Assembly: GCA_023460715.1 (NCBI GenBank)
Contig: JAEWPH010000044.1
Coordinates: forward strand, 1-33,161
DNA length: 33,161 nt
Source of the DNA: Pseudomonadota bacterium
GTDB lineage: Bacteria; Pseudomonadota; Gammaproteobacteria; Burkholderiales; Burkholderiaceae_C
Reading direction: 5' to 3'
The notes beneath the pieces were generated by a model. The model made no database searches, was not told where the DNA came from, and saw nothing but the letters and a program-made list of their open reading frames with translations. Below are positions 20,426 through 28,782 of the stretch, piece by piece (the stretch's first letter is position 1; each line of letters opens with the position of its first letter). A program made the translations under genes and the position numbers.

Positions 20426-20965
20426 TCAGTCATCCTCTGCCGCATCGATGCCGGGAAACAGCACCTCGGTATAGCCGAACTGCGTGAAGTCGCGCACCCG
20501 CATCGGATAGAGCTTGCCCACGAGGTGATCGCATTCATGCTGCACCACACGCGCATGGAAGCCCTCAGCCACGCGGTCAATGGGGTCGCCGTACGGGTCC
20601 ACGCCGGTATAGCGAATGCGCGACCAACGCGGCACCAGCCCGCGCAGGCCCGGCACCGACAGGCAACCCTCCCAGTCACTGTCTTCCTCCGGACCCAGGG
20701 GCGTGATCACCGGATTGATCAGCACCGTGGGTGGAACGAGAGGCCGGTCCGGATAGCGCGGATTGCGGTCGTTGGAGCCGAAGATGACGAGTTGAAGGTC
20801 CACGCCGATCTGCGGCGCCGCCAGCCCTGCCCCGTTCACCGACTGCATGGTCTCCCGCATGTCGCGCACCAGCAGGTGCAGCGCATCGGTATCGAACTCC
20901 GTCACAGGCTGGACCACCCGCAGCAAGCGCGGATCGCCCATCTTCAGAATGGTGTGAATGGTCAT
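20426..20965 (-). CDS. def: Peptide deformylase
   Basis: A 179-residue metalloenzyme that removes the formyl group from nascent peptides. All three motifs are present: [10 protein letters not shown] (residues 45-54), EGCLSVPG with metal ligand C101, and HECDH with H143, E144 and H147. The N-terminus [21 protein letters not shown] is typical. The gene is alone, not next to fmt, so it may be one of two deformylase genes in the genome, as is common in this group; the window cannot show that. The start at 20965 is the only ATG that gives the standard N-terminus. Confidence 0.95.
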   Translation of the reverse strand: MTIHTILKMGDPRLLRVVQPVTEFDTDALHLLVRDMRETMQSVNGAGLAAPQIGVDLQLVIFGSNDRNPRYPDRPLVPPTVLINPVITPLGPEEDSDWEGCLSVPGLRGLVPRWSRIRYTGVDPYGDPIDRVAEGFHARVVQHECDHLVGKLYPMRVRDFTQFGYTEVLFPGIDAAEDD

Positions 20966-21079
20966 GGGAATGCAGTGGGGGATAGATGGCAGCGGCTCCC
21001 AAGTGCTTGCGAACGCCGCTACACGTGATATGGACCGCAGCATAACCCTGTGTGCCCCGCCAGACGCTGCCATGCAGGG

Positions 21080-21085
21080 CACAAT
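21080..21085 (+). promoter_or_regulatory. -10-like box directly upstream of the YbaN-like gene
   Basis: CACAAT ends nine bases before the ATG at 21095, predicting a three-base leader. No ribosome binding site is seen. Confidence 0.35.
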
Positions 21086-21094
21086 CCACAGGCC

Positions 21095-21520
21095 ATGCAG
21101 GAACCGCAGCCGCCCCTCCCTCCGCCTCCCCAACATAAACGCCTGCCGCTGGTTGCACGCTGGCTCCTGCTGCTGTTCGCTGCACTGTGCCTGGTGATGG
21201 GTGTGATCGGCATTTTCGTGCCCGGCCTGCCGACAACGGTCTTCATCCTGATGGCAGGCTGGGCAGCCGCCCGTAGCTCACCGCGCTTGCACGCCTGGTT
21301 GTGGCGCCACCCGCTCTTCGGATCCATTCTGCGCAACTGGGCCAACGGCGGCCGGGTGAGCCGTCGCGCCAAGTGGAGCGCAACCCTTCTGATGGCCCTG
21401 TGCGCCGTCGTTCTGATCGTGAGCAGCGCCCCGCGCTGGGTCGCACTCACGGCATCGCTGTGCATGGGCTGCGTTTTGCTCTGGCTCTGGCGCCGTCCCG
21501 AACCGCCGCCGGCGCCATAA
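21095..21520 (+). CDS. YbaN-like inner-membrane protein (DUF454)
   Basis: A 141-residue protein with a Pro-rich start ([15 protein letters not shown]) and three or four membrane segments: about residues 21-40 ([23 protein letters not shown]), 42-55 ([13 protein letters not shown]) and 90-130. It has the DUF454 signature [38 protein letters not shown], followed by a W-x-N-G-G segment. The family is widespread and of unknown function. The start was placed at 21095 because the upstream frame is not conserved in character and a -10-like box sits just ahead. It diverges from def and precedes tRNA-Asn. Confidence 0.85.
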   Translation: MQEPQPPLPPPPQHKRLPLVARWLLLLFAALCLVMGVIGIFVPGLPTTVFILMAGWAAARSSPRLHAWLWRHPLFGSILRNWANGGRVSRRAKWSATLLMALCAVVLIVSSAPRWVALTASLCMGCVLLWLWRRPEPPPAP

Positions 21521-21585
21521 GGCCGCGCGCGACCGTACCCAATCACTCGAGCAGCCGCTTTTCCGAAGAACCCCATTTTTGTGTA

Positions 21586-21591
21586 TATAAT
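21586..21591 (+). promoter_or_regulatory. -10 box for the tandem tRNA-Asn genes
   Basis: A perfect TATAAT in an AT-rich patch lies 11 bases before the first tRNA. The -35 region (near 21560-21566) is only weakly TTG-like. Confidence 0.6.
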
Positions 21592-21602
21592 CTAAGTCTT
21601 GT

Positions 21603-21678
21603 TCCTCGATAGCTCAGTCGGTAGAGCGCCGGACTGTTAATCCGTAGGTCCCTGGTTCGAGCCCAGGTCGAGGAGCCA
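21603..21678 (+). tRNA. tRNA-Asn (GTT), first copy
   Basis: A 76-base cloverleaf including encoded CCA. The acceptor stem pairs TCCTCGA with TCGAGGA, the D loop contains AGCTCAGTCGGTAGAGC, the anticodon loop is CTGTTAA with anticodon GTT, and the T arm is CCTGGTTCGAGCCCAGG. Confidence 0.97.
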
Positions 21679-21740
21679 AGATTTCTGTCTTGTGCTTAGT
21701 CAACATCACAAGATCAACCTACATTCGACATACCGAATAT

Positions 21741-21816
21741 TCCTCGATAGCTCAGTCGGTAGAGCGCCGGACTGTTAATCCGTAGGTCCCTGGTTCGAGC
21801 CCAGGTCGAGGAGCCA
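21741..21816 (+). tRNA. tRNA-Asn (GTT), second identical copy
   Basis: Identical over all 76 bases to the copy 62 bases upstream, including the encoded CCA. The spacer contains no promoter as good as the first, so the two are probably processed from one precursor. Confidence 0.97.
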
Positions 21817-21819
21817 AAC

Positions 21820-21848
21820 AAATGCCACCCTAGGGTGGCATTTTTTAT
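21820..21848 (+). terminator. Rho-independent terminator of the tRNA-Asn pair
   Basis: A perfect palindrome (AAATGCCACCC, TA, complement) is followed by a T-run, four bases after the second tRNA. Confidence 0.92.
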
Positions 21849-22012
21849 TTCCAGATAGGCATTCACCGCTGGCCACGGACGTCGCCCACTTCACTGCGCC
21901 CCGCTTAACAGAACCACGTCCGACCTCAACCGACTGCAGCGGATAGTGACACCTTCTACACAAGTAGATGAGCGCGCAATTGAGACGCCAAACAACACCG
22001 GCAGCGGACAAA

Positions 22013-22052
22013 GAAAAACCGCCACAGCCCGGGTTATCCGGAGTGTGGCGGT
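22013..22052 (-). terminator. Rho-independent terminator of ssrA
   Basis: On the minus strand ACCGCCACA (22044-22052) pairs with TGTGGCGGT (22018-22026) and is followed by five or more Ts. The stem starts 9 bases after the tmRNA CCA end. Confidence 0.85.
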
Positions 22053-22060
22053 GTCTTGGG

Positions 22061-22439
22061 TGGTGGAGCTGGGGGGAATTGAACCCCCGTCCGCAAGCCT
22101 TCTTCGGGCAGATCTACATGTTTAGCGGTCTGTTTTGAATCTCACTCCCGACATCGCGCAGTCGCACGCTATGCCGGAAGCCAGCACCCTTGGATCTCGC
22201 TCAACACCAAGGTACCCGGTGCCAAGCCAGCTGATGTGAATAACCTTGCAGCCGGGAGGCCTTGCGGCCCCCTTGCCCAGCCCATCAGCGTGCTGTTGCA
22301 AGGCTCACCGGTTATTAAGCGGCGAGTGCGAAACGTTCGTCGTTTGCAGTTAGTTTTTTGAATGCAGATTTACGAGCGCCACTCAAGCTCGACATGCACC
22401 ACGCCGATTCCGAACCCACGTCGAAACCAGGGCAGCCCC
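22061..22439 (-). ncRNA. ssrA: tmRNA (10Sa RNA)
   Basis: A 379-base RNA that, with SmpB, rescues stalled ribosomes. The tRNA-like ends pair: 5' GGGGCTG (22439-22433) with CAGCTCC before ACCA at 22061-22064. The T arm is GGGGGTTCAATTCCCCC. The 5' part contains GGTTTCGACGTGGG, like other tmRNAs. The tag frame (resume codon GCA at 22347-22345, stop TAA at 22317-22315) encodes ANDERFALAA, with a preceding unframed Ala to be added by alanyl-tmRNA. This is the usual betaproteobacterial degradation tag. It lies 12 bases downstream of the gph stop on the same strand. Confidence 0.96.
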
Positions 22440-22448
22440 TTGTCATCC

Positions 22449-22475
22449 ATTTTAGTCCCAGCCCAGCCATTTCAA
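22449..22475 (-). promoter_or_regulatory. Putative ssrA promoter overlapping the gph 3' end
   Basis: On the minus strand TTGAAA (22475-22470) and TAAAAT (22454-22449) are separated by 15 bases. The TAAAAT starts with the gph stop codon TAA. The tmRNA 5' end lies nine bases downstream of the -10 box. The spacing is short, so confidence is moderate. Confidence 0.55.
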
Positions 22476-23126
22476 GAGCTCGACTGGAGATTTAATCAGG
22501 ACGTCCGCTTTCCACGACGCCGGATCCTTGGCGGCCAGATAGCCCCAGGTGGCCGCAGCAGTTCGCATTCCTGCCGCACGACCTGCTTCGATGTCACGCT
22601 CATCGTCGCCCACGTACACACAGCGCCCGGGATCCACCCCCAACCGACGGGCAGCCTCGAACAAGGGCTCCGGATGCGGCTTGGAGTGTGGCGTGGTGTC
22701 GCCGCTCACGACGGTACCCGCGCTAGCGAAAAGCGGCAACGCGGCAGTCAAGGGCTCTGAAAATCGGGCCGCCTTGTTCGTCACCACCCCCCAAGGCACC
22801 GACCGCAGACGCAGGGCGGCGATCAGTTCCGGCACTTCCGCAAATATGACCGTTCGATCGTGGAGGCAGGCTTCGTAATTGCGAAAGAACTCTTCTCGCA
22901 ATGACAAGAAGTCAACGTGGTCCGGCCCCATGCCAAACGCGACAGCCAACATGCCGCGCGCTCCGGCTCCAGCCATGGGCCGATAAAGCTCGTATGCCAG
23001 CGACGGCAGGCCACGGTCCGTTCGCAATTTGTCGGCTGCCGCACCCAGATCGGGTGCGCTGTCGACCAATGTGCCATCCAGATCGAAAAGGATGGCGTCC
23101 ACGCCGCTGAATGCGCTCGCCATCAT
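22452..23126 (-). CDS. gph: HAD-family phosphatase, phosphoglycolate phosphatase-like (Gph or MupP type)
   Basis: A 224-residue haloacid dehalogenase phosphatase. Motif I is LFDLDGTLVDSAPDL, motif II is VVTNKA, the Lys motif is PHSKPHPEP, and motif III is VYVGDDERDIEAGRAAG. The ATG at 23126 overlaps the ubiG stop as ATGA, implying translational coupling. Homologues are annotated as 2-phosphoglycolate phosphatase. In Pseudomonas, the HAD protein adjacent to ubiG is MupP, a MurNAc-6-phosphate phosphatase of cell-wall recycling. The same context here makes MupP a serious alternative that sequence alone does not settle. The gene's last codons contain the likely ssrA promoter. Confidence 0.9.
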   Translation of the reverse strand: MMASAFSGVDAILFDLDGTLVDSAPDLGAAADKLRTDRGLPSLAYELYRPMAGAGARGMLAVAFGMGPDHVDFLSLREEFFRNYEACLHDRTVIFAEVPELIAALRLRSVPWGVVTNKAARFSEPLTAALPLFASAGTVVSGDTTPHSKPHPEPLFEAARRLGVDPGRCVYVGDDERDIEAGRAAGMRTAAATWGYLAAKDPASWKADVLIKSPVELLKWLGWD

Positions 23127-23836
23127 GCTGCGGGGCGCTTGGTGGCAAACATATAGTTCACGCTCAAATCGGCGCTCAGCCAATAACGCCCCGTCACCGG
23201 ATTGTGCTCAAGGCCTTTGGTTTGCAAAACGTCCAATTGCGCCCCACGGCAAGCAGACGCCAATTCGCTCGGGCGGATCAGCTTTCCATACTCGTGCGTC
23301 CCCTGCGGAAGCATTTTGAGCAGATATTCAGCCCCCACGATGGCCAGCAAAAAGGCCTTGGCATTCCGGTTGATGGTAGAAAAGAAAACCCATCCACCGG
23401 GTTTGACCAGTTGGGCACAAGCCCTCACCACAGACGCAGGGTCAGGCACATGCTCAAGCATCTCCATGCAGGTCACGCTGTCGAAGGCACCCGGCATCTC
23501 GCGCGCCAAAGCCTCCACACTGATTTCCCGGTAGCGCACGTTGGGCGTGCTGGCCTCGACTGCATGCAACTGGGCCACTCGGAGGGCCTTGGTTGCCAGG
23601 TCGATTCCCAGCACCTCCGCCCCGCTGCGCGCCATGGCGTCGGACAAAATGCCTCCGCCACAACCTACGTCCAAGACCTTCTGGCCCTGCAGAGGCGAAA
23701 GACCATTGATCCACTCCAGCCGAAGCGGGTTGATCTGGTGCAGAGGCTTGAATTCGCTTTCGGGGTCCCACCACCGATGGGCAAGTTCCGAGAATTTGGC
23801 CAGTTCAGCCGGGTCGGCATTCAAGGTTTCACTCAT
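23123..23836 (-). CDS. ubiG: Ubiquinone biosynthesis O-methyltransferase
   Basis: A 237-residue SAM methyltransferase that performs both O-methylations in ubiquinone synthesis. The SAM loop VLDVGCGGGILSDAMA, the WWDPESEFKPLHQINPLRL N-terminal region, EMLEHVPDP and FFSTINRN are typical UbiG features, and length matches (E. coli 240). The ATG at 23836 has no ribosome binding site. A GACAAT box (23848-23843) places the predicted transcript start on the A of ATG. It forms a two-gene unit with gph and is separated from ompA upstream by a strong terminator. Confidence 0.95.
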   Translation of the reverse strand: MSETLNADPAELAKFSELAHRWWDPESEFKPLHQINPLRLEWINGLSPLQGQKVLDVGCGGGILSDAMARSGAEVLGIDLATKALRVAQLHAVEASTPNVRYREISVEALAREMPGAFDSVTCMEMLEHVPDPASVVRACAQLVKPGGWVFFSTINRNAKAFLLAIVGAEYLLKMLPQGTHEYGKLIRPSELASACRGAQLDVLQTKGLEHNPVTGRYWLSADLSVNYMFATKRPAA

Positions 23837-23842
23837 GTCTTG

Positions 23843-23848
23843 ATTGTC
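23843..23848 (-). promoter_or_regulatory. -10-like box directly upstream of ubiG
   Basis: GACAAT on the minus strand ends six bases before the ATG, so a standard start point falls on the first base of the start codon. The -35 region is poor. Confidence 0.4.
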
Positions 23849-23870
23849 CCATCAGGAATCAAACGGGCAT

Positions 23871-23900
23871 AAAAAAAGCCCCGTCGCCGGGGCTTTTCTT
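23871..23900 (-). terminator. Rho-independent terminator of ompA
   Basis: AAAAGCCCC (23874-23882), a 6-base loop and GGGGCTTTT (23889-23897) are flanked by a run of seven A's on the left, which is the U-tract for ompA transcription. The right side also has Ts, so it may work both ways. Confidence 0.9.
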
Positions 23901-23913
23901 TGACCTGGGAAGA

Positions 23914-24573
23914 TCAGTTGGAGGCGCGGGTGCCCACCACTTCGATTTCCACGCGACGGTTCTTCGCGCGGCCTTCCTTGGTCTTGTTGTCGGCGATAGG
24001 CTGCTTTTCGCCCTTGCCTTCGGTGTACACGCGGTTCTTTTCCACACCCTTAGACACCAGGTATGCCTTCACGGCTTCGGAACGACGGACCGACAGCTTC
24101 TGGTTGTAGGCATCGCTACCGATGGAGTCGGTGTGACCCACGGCGATGATCACTTCCAGGTTGATACCCTTGATCTTGGACACCAGATCGTCCAGCTTGG
24201 CCTTGCCTTCAGGCTTCAGCACGGACTTGTCGAAGTCGAAGAACGCGTCGGCAGCGTAGGTCACTTTCGTGGCCACTGCGGGAGCAGGAGCGGGTGCCGG
24301 AGCGGGAGCCGGGGCGGCCGCAACGGGAGGAGCCACCGGAGCTGCGGCAGGAACCACCAGAGCGCCGTCGCAGCCAGCAGCTGCCGTAGCAGGCGTCCAG
24401 CTCGCATTGCGCCAGCACAGTTCGTTGGTGCCGTTCTTCCACACCAGTTCGCCCGTGCCGTTTTGCCAGTTGTCGACGACCTTGCCGCCGTCAGCTGCCT
24501 GCACTTGAGCGCCGGCCGAGGTCGCAATCACGGCAGAGGCCAACAACATCGCCACTTTGTTCAGTTTCTTCAT
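23914..24573 (-). CDS. ompA: OmpA family outer-membrane/peptidoglycan-binding protein
   Basis: A 219-residue protein with a Sec signal (residues 1-22, ending SAGAQ). A short Trp-rich region contains three units at nine-residue spacing: W36, W45 and W54 in NWQNGTGEL, VWKNGTNEL and CWRNASWTP. Next comes an Ala-Pro linker (about residues 75-100). The C-terminal OmpA domain includes FFDFDKSVLKPEGKAKLDDL, VGHTDSIGSDAYNQKLSVRRSEAVKAYLV and NRRVEIEV, which bind peptidoglycan diaminopimelate. There is no eight-stranded barrel of the E. coli type, as usual for this Burkholderiales protein. The start is supported by GAGGAGAACC before the ATG at 24573. It diverges from gyrA. Confidence 0.93.
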   Translation of the reverse strand: MKKLNKVAMLLASAVIATSAGAQVQAADGGKVVDNWQNGTGELVWKNGTNELCWRNASWTPATAAAGCDGALVVPAAAPVAPPVAAAPAPAPAPAPAPAVATKVTYAADAFFDFDKSVLKPEGKAKLDDLVSKIKGINLEVIIAVGHTDSIGSDAYNQKLSVRRSEAVKAYLVSKGVEKNRVYTEGKGEKQPIADNKTKEGRAKNRRVEIEVVGTRASN

Positions 24574-24798
24574 GGTTCTCCTCTTGGGGAAAAAGCCGCA
24601 GCCGGGCTGCGAATCAGGGACGTCGTCAGTGACCATCACTAAAAACGTTGAAATGATTGTGCCATACGTAACAACCCAAACGCCGCTCCGGTCCAGCCCC
24701 AACCGTAGGACAAAAGCGCAATACCCCTGGATGTGTTGCTAAGCTGCGACAGGCTCTTGGAACTAAAATGATCGCCTCCCGCCGCCCTCAAAGTCGCT

Positions 24799-27465
24799 AT
24801 GACCCAGTTCGCTAAAGAAACCCTGCCCATCAGCCTAGAAGAAGAGATGCGGCGCAGCTATCTCGATTACGCCATGAGCGTGATCGTGGGTCGGGCACTG
24901 CCAGATGCGCGAGACGGTTTGAAGCCGGTCCATCGTCGCGTGCTGTTTGCCATGCATGAACTGAATAACGACTGGAACCGTCCCTATAAAAAGTCTGCGC
25001 GTATCGTGGGCGACGTGATCGGTAAGTACCACCCGCACGGCGACAGTGCGGTGTACGACACCATCGTTCGCATGGCCCAGGACTTTTCGCTGCGCCACAT
25101 GCTGGTGGACGGCCAGGGCAACTTCGGATCGGTGGACGGTGACAACGCTGCGGCCATGCGATACACCGAAATCCGGCTCGCGAAGATCGCCCACGAAATG
25201 CTGGGTGACATCGACAAGGAAACGGTCGACTTCGGCCCCAATTACGATGGTTCGGAGAAAGAGCCACTGGTCCTGCCCAGCAAGCTGCCCAATCTGCTGG
25301 TGAACGGCTCGGCAGGTATTGCCGTGGGCATGGCCACCAACATTCCGCCGCACAACCTGAACGAAGTGGTGGATGCCTGCCTGCACATGCTGCGCAACCC
25401 GGAAGCCTCGATCGACGAACTGATGGAAATCATTCCGGCGCCTGACTTCCCTACGGCCGGGATCATTTACGGCATCAACGGCGTGAAGGACGGCTACCGC
25501 ACGGGCCGCGGCCGGGTGATCATGCGCGCCAAGTGCCACTTCGAGGACATCGACCGCGGCCAGCGCCAGGCGATCATCGTCGACGAGCTGCCCTACCAGG
25601 TCAACAAGAAGACGCTGCAGGAGCGCATGGCCGAGCTGGTGCACGAGAAGAAGATCGAGGGCATCAGCCACATCCAAGACGAGTCCGACAAGTCGGGCAT
25701 GCGTCTGGTGATCGAGCTCAAGCGCGGCGAAGTGCCAGAGGTGGTACTGAACAACCTGTACAAGCAGACGCAGCTGCAGGACACCTTCGGCATGAACATG
25801 GTGGCACTGGTCGACGGCCAGCCCCGCCTGTGCAACCTGAAGGACCTGATCGTCGTCTTCCTGCAGCACCGCCGCGAAGTGGTGACGCGCCGGACGGTGT
25901 TCGAGTTGCGCAAGGCGCGCGATCGCGGCCATGTGCTGGAAGGCCTGGCCGTCGCCTTGGCCAACATCGACGACTTCATCGCCATCATCCGCAACGCACC
26001 CACGCCTCCCGTGGCCAAGGCGGAGCTGATGACCCGGTCCTGGGACAGCAAGCTCGTACGCGAAATGCTGACCCGCACCCGCGCCGACGGCGGCGTGGTC
26101 AGCGCGGATGACTACCGCCCCGAGGGCCTGGAACGTGAGTTCGGCATGGGCCAGGACGGCCTCTACCGGCTGTCGGACACCCAGGCACAGGAAATCCTGC
26201 AAATGCGGCTGCAGCGCCTGACCGGCCTGGAGCAGGACAAGATCGTGGCCGAGTACAAGGACGTCATGGCGGTCATCGAAGACCTGCTGGACATCCTGTC
26301 CAAGCCCGAGCGCGTGTCGACCATCATTGGCGACGAGCTCACCTCGATCAAGCAGGAGTTCGGCCAGCACAAGCTGGGCGCACGCCGCAGCATCGTCGAG
26401 CACAGCGCCCAGGACCTCTCCACCGAAGATCTGATTACGCCCACCGACATGGTCGTGACGCTGTCGCACACCGGTTACATCAAGAGCCAACCCCTGTCCG
26501 AGTACCGCGCCCAGAAGCGCGGAGGCCGCGGCAAGCAGGCCACGGCCACCAAGGAAGACGACTGGATCGACCAGCTCTTCATCGCCAACACGCACGACTA
26601 CATCCTGTGCTTCTCCAACCGCGGCCGCCTGTACTGGCTCAAGGTGTGGGAAGTGCCCGCCGGCTCGCGCGGATCGCGCGGCCGTCCCATCGTCAACATG
26701 TTCCCGCTGCAGGACGGCGAGAAGATCAACGTCGTGCTGCCGCTCACCGGCGACATGCGCACCTTCCCCGCAGACCGCTTCGTGTTCATGGCGACCAGCA
26801 TGGGCACCGTGAAGAAGACGGCGCTGGATGAGTTCAGCAATCCGCGCAAGGGCGGCATCATCGCCGTCAACCTCGATGATGGCGACTACCTCATCGGCGC
26901 GGCACTCACGGACGGCAAGCACGACGTGATGCTGTTCAGCGACGGCGGCAAGGCCGTGCGCTTCGACGAGAACGACGTGCGCCCGCTGGGCCGGGCTGCG
27001 CGCGGCGTGCGCGGCATGATGCTGGAGGACGGCCAAAGCGTCATCGCCATGCTGGTGGCCGAGGACGAAACGCAGAGCGTGCTGACCGCCACCGAAAACG
27101 GCTACGGCAAGCGCACCAGCATCGTCGAGTACACGCGCCACGGCCGTGGCACCAAGGGGATGATCGCCATCCAGCAAAGCGAGCGCAACGGCAAGGTCGT
27201 GGCTGCCACGCTGGTGCATGCGGACGACGAGATCATGCTCATCACGGACAAGGGCGTGCTGGTGCGCACCCGCGTGTCGGAGATCCGCGAACTGGGCCGC
27301 GCCACCCAGGGCGTGACGCTGATCGCTCTGGACGAAGGCTCGCAATTGAGCGGCCTGCAGCGCATCGTGGAAAACGACGCGAACGTGCCCGATGCCGATG
27401 CCGATGCCCCGGATGCGCAGGGCGCACCGGATGCTCAGGACACGCCGCCGGCCGGCGAAGCCTGA
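24799..27465 (+). CDS. gyrA: DNA gyrase subunit A
   Basis: An 888-residue subunit that breaks and rejoins DNA in the A2B2 gyrase and introduces negative supercoils. Numbering matches E. coli: catalytic Tyr122 in [11 protein letters not shown], and the quinolone region [13 protein letters not shown] with Ser83 and Asp87, the wild-type sensitive residues. The GyrA box QKRGGRG is at 572-578 (consensus QRRGGKG), followed by the C-terminal wrapping domain. The protein ends in an acidic, Pro/Ala-rich tail ([10 protein letters not shown]). A TAAAAT box at 24764-24769 is the likely -10. No strong ribosome binding site precedes the ATG. It diverges from ompA across 225 bases. Confidence 0.97.
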   Translation: MTQFAKETLPISLEEEMRRSYLDYAMSVIVGRALPDARDGLKPVHRRVLFAMHELNNDWNRPYKKSARIVGDVIGKYHPHGDSAVYDTIVRMAQDFSLRHMLVDGQGNFGSVDGDNAAAMRYTEIRLAKIAHEMLGDIDKETVDFGPNYDGSEKEPLVLPSKLPNLLVNGSAGIAVGMATNIPPHNLNEVVDACLHMLRNPEASIDELMEIIPAPDFPTAGIIYGINGVKDGYRTGRGRVIMRAKCHFEDIDRGQRQAIIVDELPYQVNKKTLQERMAELVHEKKIEGISHIQDESDKSGMRLVIELKRGEVPEVVLNNLYKQTQLQDTFGMNMVALVDGQPRLCNLKDLIVVFLQHRREVVTRRTVFELRKARDRGHVLEGLAVALANIDDFIAIIRNAPTPPVAKAELMTRSWDSKLVREMLTRTRADGGVVSADDYRPEGLEREFGMGQDGLYRLSDTQAQEILQMRLQRLTGLEQDKIVAEYKDVMAVIEDLLDILSKPERVSTIIGDELTSIKQEFGQHKLGARRSIVEHSAQDLSTEDLITPTDMVVTLSHTGYIKSQPLSEYRAQKRGGRGKQATATKEDDWIDQLFIANTHDYILCFSNRGRLYWLKVWEVPAGSRGSRGRPIVNMFPLQDGEKINVVLPLTGDMRTFPADRFVFMATSMGTVKKTALDEFSNPRKGGIIAVNLDDGDYLIGAALTDGKHDVMLFSDGGKAVRFDENDVRPLGRAARGVRGMMLEDGQSVIAMLVAEDETQSVLTATENGYGKRTSIVEYTRHGRGTKGMIAIQQSERNGKVVAATLVHADDEIMLITDKGVLVRTRVSEIRELGRATQGVTLIALDEGSQLSGLQRIVENDANVPDADADAPDAQGAPDAQDTPPAGEA

Positions 27466-27485
27466 CCCCGCCCTGCCTTGCAAGG

Positions 27486-27508
27486 CGCCCCGCTGCGCGG
27501 GGCGTTTT
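27486..27508 (+). terminator. Rho-independent terminator of gyrA
   Basis: CGCCCCG (27486-27492), a 5-base loop, CGGGGCG (27498-27504), then TTTT. It stands 20 bases past the stop. Confidence 0.8.
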
Positions 27509-27563
27509 GCTATGAATAATATAGCTACATGCGCTTATTGGTAAAGCGCGAGAGTCCTGTTTG
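27509..27563 (+). repeat. Dispersed palindromic repeat, copy 6
   Basis: It begins at the end of the gyrA terminator. TTGCTA-like start (27506-27511), ATAGCTACATGCGCTTATT, AAAGCGC and CCTGTTTGA align closely with copy 5. It lies in the 5' region of serC. Confidence 0.75.
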
Positions 27564-27575
27564 ACGTCAAAGACC

Positions 27576-28685
27576 ATGAACCGCCCGTACAACTTTTCCG
27601 CCGGCCCTGCCGCCATCCCCGCAGAAGTCCTGGAGACCGCCGCCGCCGAGATGCTGGACTGGCATGGCAGTGGCATGGGCGTGATGGAAATGAGCCACCG
27701 CGGCAAGGAGTTCATTGCCATCTACGAGCAGGCGGAAGCCGATCTGCGCGAGCTGCTGGCCGTCCCGGCCCACTTCAAGATCCTGTTCATGCAAGGCGGC
27801 GGCCTGGCCGAAAACGCCATCGTTCCGCTGAACCTGTCCCGCGCCGCCACGGTGGATGTCGTCGTGACGGGCAGCTGGAGCCAGAAGTCGCAGAAAGAAG
27901 CGCGCAAGTACGCCTCCGAGGTGCGTGTGGTGGCCTCCGGCGAAGGCAGCCACTTCACCACCCTGCCTGATCCGTCCACCTGGCAGCTGAGCCGTGGCGC
28001 CAGCTATGTGCACCTGTGCAGCAACGAGACCATCCACGGCGTCGAGTTCCATGAGCTGCCCGACCTGCAGGTGCTGGGCAGCGACGCGCCGCTGGTCATC
28101 GACTTTTCTTCGCACGTCGCCTCCCGGCCCGTGGACTGGTCGCGCGTGGGCCTGGCCTTCGGCGGCGCGCAGAAGAACCTGGGGCCGGCCGGCCTCACCC
28201 TGGTCATCGTGCGCGAAGACCTGCTGGGCCACGCCCTGCCCGCCTGCCCCAGCGCATTCGACTACAAGGTGGTTGCCGATAACCAGTCCATGTTCAACAC
28301 GCCGCCCACCTGGGGCATCTACATGGCCGGTCTGACCTTCCAGTGGCTCAAACGCCAGAAGGAAGGCGACGCCACGGGCATCGCGGCCATGGAGCGCCGC
28401 AACATCGCCAAGGCGCAGCTGCTCTACAGCTACATCGACCAGTCGCAGCTCTACCTGAACAAGGTGGCACCCAACGCGCGCTCGCGGATGAACATCCCGT
28501 TCTTCCTGCGCGACGAGTCCCGCAACGACGCGTTCCTGGCGGGCGCCAAGGAACGCGGCCTGCTGCAGCTCAAGGGCCACAAGTCCGTGGGCGGCATGCG
28601 GGCCAGCCTCTACAACGCCATGCCGCTGGCCGGCGTCGAGGCGCTGGTGTCCTACATGCGAGAATTCGAGCAGCACCAGGCCTGA
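27576..28685 (+). CDS. serC: Phosphoserine aminotransferase
   Basis: A 369-residue PLP enzyme that converts 3-phosphohydroxypyruvate to phosphoserine in serine synthesis and also acts in pyridoxal phosphate synthesis. The start [27 protein letters not shown] and the PLP lysine in [11 protein letters not shown] (Lys200) are typical, as is the length (E. coli 362). The ATG at 27576 was chosen over an upstream in-frame TTG at 27561, which adds only five residues. It opens the conserved serC-pheA-tyrA-aroA-cmk-rpsA block. The repeat and gyrA terminator upstream imply that transcription starts again here. Confidence 0.95.
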   Translation: MNRPYNFSAGPAAIPAEVLETAAAEMLDWHGSGMGVMEMSHRGKEFIAIYEQAEADLRELLAVPAHFKILFMQGGGLAENAIVPLNLSRAATVDVVVTGSWSQKSQKEARKYASEVRVVASGEGSHFTTLPDPSTWQLSRGASYVHLCSNETIHGVEFHELPDLQVLGSDAPLVIDFSSHVASRPVDWSRVGLAFGGAQKNLGPAGLTLVIVREDLLGHALPACPSAFDYKVVADNQSMFNTPPTWGIYMAGLTFQWLKRQKEGDATGIAAMERRNIAKAQLLYSYIDQSQLYLNKVAPNARSRMNIPFFLRDESRNDAFLAGAKERGLLQLKGHKSVGGMRASLYNAMPLAGVEALVSYMREFEQHQA

Positions 28686-28782
28686 GCCGCGCGCGCGAAC
28701 ACGGCGCTCCCGCCGGCTGCACACGCGCCCGGCCGGCCTCCCCTGTAGACGGCTGCGCCGCGGCCGCACACACCAAATTCCG

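Noticed and set aside
21775..22011. 78-codon frame on the minus strand between tRNA-Asn and ssrA
   Set aside because: Its start lies within the antisense of a tRNA and it crosses a terminator; no protein family is visible.
24799..27465. Quinolone-resistance substitution in gyrA
   Set aside because: Ser83 and Asp87 are both the usual sensitive residues.
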